Shown here: in pieces, positions 56,707 through 64,000 of the stretch
Layout of the letters: each line of letters starts with the position of its first letter
Position numbering within the stretch: position 1 is the stretch's first letter
Assembly: GCA_944739405.2 (NCBI GenBank)
Contig: OX123186.2
Location: 12,236,995-12,300,994 of the forward strand
Reading direction: 5' to 3'
Origin: Euclidia mi
Lineage: Eukaryota; Arthropoda; Insecta; Lepidoptera; Erebidae
DNA length: 64,000 nucleotides
The notes under the pieces: generated by a model
Told to the model about the DNA's origin: nothing
Database searches by the model: none
The model's input: the letters and a program-made list of their open reading frames with translations, nothing else
Program-made: the position numbers and the translations under genes

Positions 56707-57756
56707 ATGCCTCCAGCTAAGTGTGGTGCATGCGCAAAATTTTTGTCATCCTTGGAAGCTATAAAATGCTCTAAGTGTAATGCCCTATTCCATCGCACTT
56801 GTGTATCAGCTCCGCCTAAAAGTCAAAAGACACCTGCCTGGCAATGTCCAGATTGCTGCAAGCTTATGCACACAGATACTTCGAGGGAGAGATCCCGGCA
56901 GGATGATGATGGTGGCTCTGACGAGTTTATGGATTCCAGTCCATTAGGAGCAGCCGTGGTTGTGAGCACGCCATCTACGGTGACAGATATTAATATGGAA
57001 TTGCGAATGTTTAAGGAGGAGCTGCGGGCTGAGTTTGGTTCGTTGCGCAGGGAGTTCCAACTGTTACGCACAGATATTATGCAATTGAAGGACTCAGTGA
57101 ACGCTTGCAATACACGCATTGACAATCTGGAGGTAAGAATAAACGTCCTCGAAAGCAGTCCGGAACAGAAGGATAATAAGAGTCTGGAGGTGGACGATAT
57201 GGTGGCCCAGTTGCGTCAGGAGCTCAACGAACGCAACCAAGAGCTTCTATGTAATGTTGTCGAAATCTCCAACATACCTGAACCGGCTTCTGAGAATGTG
57301 TCTCACACAGTAAAATTAATTGCTTCTAAGCTCGGCATGAAGCTTGACGATCAAGACATTGTGAGCACTGAACGCGTCGGCAAAAAGCATATCAAAGCAG
57401 TCAGCTCGGCAGGGTCCCAAGTGATACGTCCACGCCGTATAGTTGTACGCCTAGCACGGCGAGATGTGCGTGACGAACTGTTGCGTAATGCGCGAGTGCG
57501 CAGAGGCGCCACTACGGCTGATTTGGACATGCCCGGCCCGCCTCAACGCTTCTACATAAACGAATGCCTCACGAAACAAAATCAGCTGTTGTTTCGACTG
57601 GCGCGGGAGACAGGACAGCGCCGCGGTTGGCAATATGTTTGGACCAAGCGAGGCCGCATTCTGGTCAGGCAGAAGGAAGGTGGCTCAGCCAGTGTCATCC
57701 GTACAGAGCAAGACATACTGCGAGTATTTGGACCTGAAACTCAGAACGAGAAATAG
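56707..57756 (+). CDS. LINE ORF1 protein: PHD zinc finger, coiled coil, FP-type C-terminal domain
   Basis: The 349-residue protein opens with a C4HC3 PHD-type zinc finger at residues 6-50 (C6, C9, C21, C24, H29, C32, C47, C50). A polar, low-complexity linker follows, then a heptad-rich coiled-coil region (about 95-180) with repeated L/I/V positions. The C-terminal half (about 180-345) is basic and resembles the FP protein C-terminal domain found in many LINE ORF1 proteins and named for a baculovirus protein; LLFRLARETGQRRGWQYVW and RILVRQKEG are the visible core. It should bind LINE RNA and assemble the ribonucleoprotein with ORF2. The ATG at 56707 follows GTCAAA. It has no frameshift or stop and normal family length. 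ORF2 begins 464 bases downstream. Confidence 0.85.
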   Translation: MPPAKCGACAKFLSSLEAIKCSKCNALFHRTCVSAPPKSQKTPAWQCPDCCKLMHTDTSRERSRQDDDGGSDEFMDSSPLGAAVVVSTPSTVTDINMELRMFKEELRAEFGSLRREFQLLRTDIMQLKDSVNACNTRIDNLEVRINVLESSPEQKDNKSLEVDDMVAQLRQELNERNQELLCNVVEISNIPEPASENVSHTVKLIASKLGMKLDDQDIVSTERVGKKHIKAVSSAGSQVIRPRRIVVRLARRDVRDELLRNARVRRGATTADLDMPGPPQRFYINECLTKQNQLLFRLARETGQRRGWQYVWTKRGRILVRQKEGGSASVIRTEQDILRVFGPETQNEK

Positions 57757-58220
57757 ATTAAATTTCTATATTTATAAAATATTACGGGCATCGAATTTGG
57801 GCTGCTTGATAGTTAGGTCAGGTCCTTTCTTTTTCTTTTTTATTTTATCTTTGTTTATATTGTTAAGGTTAAATAAGGCACTTATTCATTTTTGTTTGTG
57901 TGTACATTGGTTCAGTACAAATTATTTGTCACTACATAGTAAGCAACAATATGTATATAAAGAAAAGAACAATGGTAATTATAAAGCTATTATAAAATTT
58001 GATTTAATATATACTTTTACAAACATAGGAAAAAAACATACATATTATTATGTTCAAATAACAGACAATTTATTTCTGATACTACACATATATCACAATC
58101 GTGTGATAGCTGATTTTGGTTTAATATGTATACTTGTCAAACCTAAAAAAATTAATATGGTAATGTTAGTGATTGTATATTGCATCCATTGCAAGTCCTG
58201 TTTATCTAAGTATACTGTCA

Positions 58221-61064
58221 ATGATTAATAGCAAACAATTGAAATTTGGTTTTTTGAATGCTGGATCTCTTTCAACGAAGCATGATGAGTTTCTTTTAGC
58301 TATGAGCCATCACTCAGTAGATATAATGGCCGTAAACGAAACATGGTTAAGAGTGGGAGAAGAAAGTCGTGCTCCAGTGGTGCCAGGTTATAGATTACGA
58401 CATATACCGCGCCCCCTGACTATTCGTGGTGGACGCGGAGGGGGTGTGGCATTCTATATTAAAACTGGTATAAGTGCACATACACAGCTTCACCCTCATC
58501 ACCCTAGTGTAGAGCAAATGTGGATTAGTACCACCATTAAAACAAAAAAAATATTAATAGGAACTGCTTACAAACCACCCTGGCTTGAGTTAGATACTTT
58601 CTTAGATGCAATCACAGAAAGCCTTTGTGCACTAGCGCCATATGACAATATCATCTTGCTAGGAGACTTTAATGTCAACATGCTAGACGTGTCGAGCAGC
58701 AATAGAAACAAATTCAATCAATTTCTCATCTATAGTAACTTGACCCAAATAGTGCCGGTTGCCACGCATTTTGTCGGTGATAGTGCTTCGCTTATTGACG
58801 TCATCTGTACTGGCGCGCGGTATAGATCTGTCCATGTAAATTGTATAGTCGAACTAAGCCACCACTCTTTCATTACCTGCGAACTCTTATTTAAAAAGGA
58901 GAAACCTAGGTGTAATATAATAACCTATCGTCCGTTTACAGATATTGTTTTAGAACTTTTTGAGCGTGACCTTGACTTGATTCCATGGCATACAATTTGT
59001 AATATGCAAAATGTAAATGACATGGTTTCTCTGTTCAACACCTTTGTGACACAGATTTTTGATGCCCATGCCCCAGTAAAAACAAAAGTTTTCAAAGATG
59101 CCCCGACCCCCTGGATAACAGACACAATCAAAACTATGTTCAGACTAAGAAATGCAGCTCATGAACGGTTTCGTCGGACTGGGCTGGAAGCTCACAAAGA
59201 ATACTATAAAAGTTTAAAAAATCAAGCTATTATCTGCCTTGCCAGTGAAAAAAGTGAATTTTATGCTAAACAAATTAATGACAATATTAAAGACTCAAAG
59301 GTCCTTTGGAAAAACTTGAAAAGACATGTTCTCCCAACCCATAAAAATAGTGAGCTTCTAGAACAGTTCGACGACCCCGATGCTATTAACTTAGCATTCT
59401 TGGATGTGCCTGGCAAGTCTATATTGTGTGCTTCAGAACTCAGGAAATTTACAGAAAACCACTATAGTACAGCCAGATTCACGCTTAGAACTGTGAGTCA
59501 AGAAACGGTAGCGAATGTTCTGCAGTCCATCAAGACAAGTGCGCAGGGGGTGGATGGTATATCAATTCAAATGATACGTCTAACACTTCCACAGTCTCTG
59601 GGGGCCATTACGTCAATTGTTAATAAGTCAATAATGACAAATTGCTTTCCAGACCTGTGGAAGAGAGCCATTGTGCGACCTATACCAAAGAAAAATGATC
59701 CCCAAACACATAAGGATCTCAGACCCATTAGCATCTTGCCTTGCTTGTCAAAGACATTGGAAAGGGTGGTACAACAGCAGGTCTCAGAATTTCTGGAGAA
59801 AAATAGCATACTTCCAGACTTACAATCAGGATTTAGGAGGGGTAGAAGTACAGCTACAGCTTTGGCAGATGTTGTGGGCAACATTATCGAGGGAAGGGAC
59901 CGTGGGGAAGGGTCGATTTTGGCTCTGCTGGACTTCTCCAGGGCGTTTGATGCCATCAGCACCAGCCTGCTGCTCGCCAAGTTGCACTACTATGGTTTTG
60001 AACCTGACACAGTGAAATGGTTCGAAAGCTATTTGACAGATCGATTTCAGCAAGTGGAAATTAGAAACAATTCGGGATCTATCTCCACTTCCCCTCTACG
60101 ACCTGTCCTCAGAGGAGTTCCCCAGGGATCATTGATCGGCCCACTTCTCTTCATTCTGTATACTGCTGATATTACAGGATGCTTCGAACATTGTAATTAT
60201 CACATGTATGCAGATGATACTCAAGTTTACATGTCCTTCCCGGCCAAAGATACTCAACAGGCAGTTGACAAAATCAATACTGATCTTTCGGCAGTTGCAT
60301 CATGGGCAGAAAGAAATTCCTTGGTGCTAAATTCAAAGAAATCTCAGTTTATTGTGATGGGCAGTAAAAAACAGACAAGGGACATTATTTGTGCAAACCC
60401 AATAGTAAAAATAAGAGGCGAAGTAATCGAAAGAGTGGAGGTTGCGCGTAATCTAGGACTTATTATTGACCCGGAATTAAGGTTCGAAAATTATATTAAG
60501 GGTGTTGTTAGAAATTGTTTTTATAGACTTAAAATATTATATAGGATACGGCAGTTTCTTAATGTCAGCACCAGAAAGTTATTGGCGGATAGTTTGGTTT
60601 TATCGCGTTTGAATTACGTCGACACTGTCTATGGTCCATGTTTACTGTCTCGGACAGAACGATTGATACAGCGAGTACAAAATGCGTGTGCTCGCTTTTG
60701 TTTCAATATACCTTGGCGTACGCATGTGACTTCCTACTTAAATAAAAATGATTTGATCAAGATGACAGCTAGAAGAAAGTTACACTTGGCTAATTTGTTG
60801 TTTGGCATCATTCAATCACACAAACCTGCATATCTTTATAAGAAATTGCAATGGAGGCATGAAAATAATCATTACGCCACTCGGCCCATCACAAATCCAT
60901 TAGCTATTCCACAGTACAGAACTTCTGCCTTCAGGGGATGTTTTAAGTATGCAGCTACTCACTGCTGGAACAACATACCGCCACCACTCCGATCCCTAAA
61001 AACCAAAACTAATTTTAAATACCACTATAGAAAATATCTACTCAGTACACAACTAGTCAATTAA
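58221..61064 (+). CDS. LINE ORF2 protein: AP endonuclease plus reverse transcriptase
   Basis: This is the enzyme that nicks target DNA and copies LINE RNA at the nick. I take the ATG at 58221 (MINSKQLKFGFLNAGSL) because the endonuclease domain begins directly after it; an in-frame ATG at 58173 would add 16 residues. Numbering from 58173, the endonuclease shows NETWL (E56), GDFNVN (164-169), LIDVICT (about 207-213) and SHHSF (229-233). The RT has LLDFSRAFD (D587), GVPQGSLIGPLLF (648 on) and YADD (679-682), followed by a normal C-terminal region to residue 963. There is no stop or frameshift. One oddity is that the usual Ser-Asp-His near residue 230 reads Ser-His-His, which may weaken the endonuclease. 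The RT catalytic aspartates are all present. Confidence 0.9.
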   Translation: MINSKQLKFGFLNAGSLSTKHDEFLLAMSHHSVDIMAVNETWLRVGEESRAPVVPGYRLRHIPRPLTIRGGRGGGVAFYIKTGISAHTQLHPHHPSVEQMWISTTIKTKKILIGTAYKPPWLELDTFLDAITESLCALAPYDNIILLGDFNVNMLDVSSSNRNKFNQFLIYSNLTQIVPVATHFVGDSASLIDVICTGARYRSVHVNCIVELSHHSFITCELLFKKEKPRCNIITYRPFTDIVLELFERDLDLIPWHTICNMQNVNDMVSLFNTFVTQIFDAHAPVKTKVFKDAPTPWITDTIKTMFRLRNAAHERFRRTGLEAHKEYYKSLKNQAIICLASEKSEFYAKQINDNIKDSKVLWKNLKRHVLPTHKNSELLEQFDDPDAINLAFLDVPGKSILCASELRKFTENHYSTARFTLRTVSQETVANVLQSIKTSAQGVDGISIQMIRLTLPQSLGAITSIVNKSIMTNCFPDLWKRAIVRPIPKKNDPQTHKDLRPISILPCLSKTLERVVQQQVSEFLEKNSILPDLQSGFRRGRSTATALADVVGNIIEGRDRGEGSILALLDFSRAFDAISTSLLLAKLHYYGFEPDTVKWFESYLTDRFQQVEIRNNSGSISTSPLRPVLRGVPQGSLIGPLLFILYTADITGCFEHCNYHMYADDTQVYMSFPAKDTQQAVDKINTDLSAVASWAERNSLVLNSKKSQFIVMGSKKQTRDIICANPIVKIRGEVIERVEVARNLGLIIDPELRFENYIKGVVRNCFYRLKILYRIRQFLNVSTRKLLADSLVLSRLNYVDTVYGPCLLSRTERLIQRVQNACARFCFNIPWRTHVTSYLNKNDLIKMTARRKLHLANLLFGIIQSHKPAYLYKKLQWRHENNHYATRPITNPLAIPQYRTSAFRGCFKYAATHCWNNIPPPLRSLKTKTNFKYHYRKYLLSTQLVN

Positions 61065-61800
61065 CCTGAAATTACCTTATAAGGATTCCCCAGTCCTGTT
61101 GATCTAGTGTTTTGCAACATGGTCGGCTAAGCCAGTGGTCTTGAATTTGGCTCCCAGTAATTCCTTGTATGATGAGTGCAATCACTTGATCTCAGCCTGG
61201 GTGAAGTCTGTCTGTAATAGATGTTCAAGTCTCACATATATATTTCTAAATATTTATTTGGGTGGGCAGTGTCTCAAATGCTGCAGGCGGCTGTCATGTT
61301 AAAGCATTGCCAAGTTTTGGTATATGCTGAACTTATGACATATGTACCAAATATAAAAGTAAGTATGTAAATTTGCAAGTTCAGTGTTTAATCACATACT
61401 ACACTGCATTAAAAATTCTATTTTTGACCCATTTTTTACTATGTATTTATAATAATATGATATACTGTCATGGATACCTATACTTAATAATACTTGCTGA
61501 ACCTGTTTGATTTTTCATTGTAACTATTTGTTGCAAATTGCAGTTGATATTAATTTAATTTTGTATATATGTGTAAAATTTTATGGATAATTTTAAATCA
61601 CTTGTCAGACAGTCACTCAGTAAATACTTACTTGCATACTATACTTGTACCTATCTTATGTAATCAGCAAATGCAACATAACAATTATTATGTTATAAAA
61701 AATTGTTTACCTACTTACCTGTGTGATTTTAGTTTGTAAGATAATTTGCCATTCAGATTAAACACCATTCTGTTCTATGTATTTACCTATATAGTTGAGA

Positions 61801-62454
61801 TTTTTTGTACTTTCGGTTAATGGCAGTGATCGATATATCGATGTGGTCTGGCAGTGGCGGCAATAATTAGTATCGTGGTCGAGATACATGCGAAATGAAA
61901 CATTGAAGATTACAATGATTACATAATCTTGTTTATTTTTGCGCGCGGAAGGTAATGAATTTCCAAATAATATATACTAGTCTATGGTAATGAAGGTATT
62001 ACAAGTTACAACACCGCTGTTGGCGTCTGTGCACATCTCGCTCTTCGAATGCTTTGTCTCATTTCAACCTTGCTCGTCACGATGCAGTTTTTGCCACGCT
62101 TAGCCGTTTCGCCAAAACCTTTAGTATCACTAGCATGCGTGTTTATGTTAAAGCATGGAAATTATATCTTTATGTTGTTTTTGTTTTTATTATGTAATTG
62201 AATCGTATTTCTGACACTTGTCTTTGTTTATCGATTATGTAACGTAATCGTGCGTAATCGTATATGTAGGTGATATTACTGTAGTATGGAATGTGTCAAT
62301 GTCAGAAATTAACCGGAATGTGCACTCACGAATGTTGTTTGATATAGAGTAAAGCAAAAAAAAAAATGTAATCCTGGGCTTTTTGCTCATTGTATAAATT
62401 ATTTTAAAATATTATTTATGTTAAATGTTATAATATAGTTGTTAAATTGCTTAT
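61801..62454. other. No gene seen
   Basis: This is probably host flank between the CR1-like element and another LINE tail. No recognisable coding frame or repeat was found. Confidence 0.35.
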
Positions 62455-62667
62455 TGGTTTTGACGTCCGCGTCTACTGAGGAGCCAGTTGAAAACCAGCG
62501 CCGGGCGCATACGTCCGGCATTATGCTGAACTGGCCTCCTATTTTTATGCAGGCGACAGGCGTGTACAGATTATTGTAATCTCTTTTTGTTCATATTGTC
62601 TTGTTTGTTCATGTCTTTCGTCTGGTAGAAATAAACGCTTTTTCTTTCTTTCTTCTTTCTTTCTTAT
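62455..62667 (+). repeat. LINE 3' end with conserved hairpin and TTTC tail
   Basis: CCAGTT (62484-62489) pairs with AACTGG (62529-62534), CAGC with GCTG, and GCCGG (62500-62504) with CCGGC (62515-62519). AATAAACGC and (TTTCT)n follow. It has the same plan as 18871-19126. It could be the true end of the LINE at 56340-61800, or a separate truncated copy. Confidence 0.7.
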
Positions 62668-63688
62668 ACACATCTTAGTCCCTTCGTATCTCTTGTGAAT
62701 ACACAGCCTTACCGGACCTTAATAGAATTTATAATACCATCGCCAGTTCTCTTAAACGGTTTGGATTTCGCGTCAGTCGTCTAGTTATTGCCTCAATTTG
62801 TTCCTCAGTTTATGAACGCCATTTTGAAAAGGTTCGGCGCAATCTGCTTCCTTATGCATATGGTTAGATGAGATTATAGTCTCCGGATATAATCCAAATA
62901 ATCTAGCTTAAGGCGAGGATTTCCGAGCGCTCAAAGCTTTTGAGGCTCCCCTCTTCCCCAGTTCGCGAGTATAACTACGATGAATCGCGACGCGAGACGC
63001 GACGCCACTGCCGCCATATGTAGGTATAACACTTTCGCGCCATAGTATAGAAAATTGAAGCAGTATATCAATTGAAATATAAACTTACTTATCGAATATA
63101 AATAATGTGCAACGTTTCTGTTTTAAATAAACCTTTATGAAATCCGAAAGCAGTTTTACAAAATTGCTTTTGTTTATAGTGACAATAGTAATCCTACTGA
63201 TTATCTACATAATATTATGAACATTATGTTTGTTGTTAATTATAAAAAAAACTTATCATCGCTCGCAATGCGAAAGTATCGCTTGTTCGATATCAATCTT
63301 AGGAAAAAGGATCAGATTAATATTAATTAATTAATTCGTTGCTACTGTCAGCAAAACAACGGCATAGAACCAATAATACACATAACGGGTAAGATACTCA
63401 TATCTACTTTTAATCACCAATGATTACATTTAGTTATATTTATTTTAACTATGAAATCTCAAAGATACTACTCTGTCAAAAAAGTACCGGCAAAAGATCA
63501 ATAATACACAAGATATTTATTACAGGGCAATAGTTATAGCAATATACCTACTCATGCAAACACACGTGCATGCATAATAACACCCAACTCCATACAAATT
63601 TAGGCTATTCTAAAAGTGCCGGCCATTGATATACATGTACTAAATACATGTCAATGGTGCCGGCCAACTAAAATAAACTTATAGAATA
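62668..63688. other. Anonymous AT-rich sequence, no gene seen
   Basis: No recognisable gene or repeat was identified. Confidence 0.45.
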
Positions 63689-63880
63689 CTAGAGGACGTC
63701 AGCAGCTACACCTGCATTTTTTTTAATTTACCCGTTTTGGCCGATCCCGTGGGAATTTTGGGAAATCCCTTACGGTCCCCAAGGAACATACATGCAAAAT
63801 TTCAGCTTCCTGCGCCCAATAGTTTCGGCTGTAGCGTGTCTGTCAGTCAGTCAGTAACGCAAGGATTTTATTTATTAAGA
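63689..63880 (-). mobile_element. Helitron-like short element, family C, full copy
   Basis: On the minus strand it begins TCTTAATAAATAAAATCCTT, has tandem CTGA units, GCGCAGGAAGCTGAAATTTT, CCTTGGGGACCGTAAGGG and CCCACGGGATCGGCC, and ends GACGTCCTCTAG followed by T (CTAG at 63689-63692 read in reverse). At 192 bp it has no coding. Confidence 0.75.
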
Positions 63881-64000
63881 TTACGAAATAAACACTTTTT
63901 ATTACTACACTAAGGTTCTAAGTGCAGTCTGTGAGATCATATTCGAGCTCAAAGAATCTATTCTGTTCCTAAAATAAATCCTAAGTAATTACTGTTATTT

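Larger units (their letters stand above)
56340..61800 (+). mobile_element. Apparently intact CR1-like LINE (two ORFs)
   Basis: The unit has ORF1 at 56707-57756 and ORF2 at 58221-61064, both open from start to stop. The 5' UTR begins somewhere before 56700 and the 3' UTR runs past 61065; neither end could be fixed. ORF1 with a PHD finger and a separate ORF2 with AP-type endonuclease and RT fit the CR1/jockey superfamily. No tail repeat or target duplication was identified, so the outer limits given are estimates. Confidence 0.7.

Noticed and set aside
57635..58228. 197-codon frame between LINE ORF1 and ORF2
   Set aside because: It overlaps the end of ORF1 in another frame and runs through AT-rich inter-ORF sequence. 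It has no domain.
59567..59980. 137-codon minus-strand frame
   Set aside because: It is antisense to the LINE reverse transcriptase.
1..64000. CRISPR arrays, bacterial operons, phage or plasmid features
   Set aside because: Composition, repeat families and splice-like signals are those of an insect nuclear genome. No evenly spaced direct repeats with unique spacers were seen.

Overview
The window looks like lepidopteran (probably noctuid or related moth) nuclear DNA. It is AT-rich and intron/intergenic-like. I recognise no host protein-coding exon with confidence. What it holds is a dense, layered collection of transposable elements whose families are typical of moths and butterflies: tRNA-derived SINEs, 5S-rRNA-derived SINEs, RTE tails ending in (GATGAT)n, short Helitron-like elements ending in CTAG, jockey/CR1-type LINEs with microsatellite tails, and piggyBac- and Tc1-type DNA transposons.

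Layout. 593-9580 is one complete LTR-flanked insertion: two 393-bp LTRs differing at 4 positions, a 4-bp target duplication (ATGG), a primer-binding site and a polypurine tract, but no gag or pol. Its 8.2-kb interior carries a decayed RT C-terminus, a 5'-truncated LINE, a frameshifted Tc1-like transposase and a tRNA-like SINE. A splice donor lies just after the primer-binding site and two acceptors lie just before the polypurine tract. 10.2-11.8 kb holds a SINE and a 1.1-kb foldback element built from TTATGC-spaced repeats, with two minisatellites inside. 13-25 kb is scattered SINEs, Helitron-like elements, MITEs, LINE 3' ends, a perfect 25-bp palindrome and a tiny TTAA-flanked hairpin element. 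It also has a candidate promoter/first exon near 17.7-18.1 kb.

25.3-31 kb holds a minus-strand LINE split by a GC-rich retroposon with a perfect 16-bp target duplication, an inverted pair of about 310-bp MITEs, and a second minus-strand LINE 3' end whose tail is shared by a SINE-like family. 31-50 kb is mostly anonymous AT-rich DNA with SINEs, a (CA)n tract, a 5S-SINE split by a MITE, a CpG-rich MITE and a LINE fragment. 52.7-53.6 kb is a non-autonomous piggyBac-like element with asymmetric 19-bp subterminal repeats. 56.7-61.1 kb is an apparently intact two-ORF CR1-like LINE (PHD-finger ORF1; endonuclease plus reverse transcriptase ORF2). It is the only element here that could be self-sufficient.

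How the parts relate. The non-autonomous elements depend on machinery made elsewhere: the LTR cassette on an autonomous LTR relative, the SINEs on LINEs whose tails they share, and the MITEs on piggyBac- or other cut-and-paste transposases. Boundaries of old repeats are approximate because no database comparison was possible.
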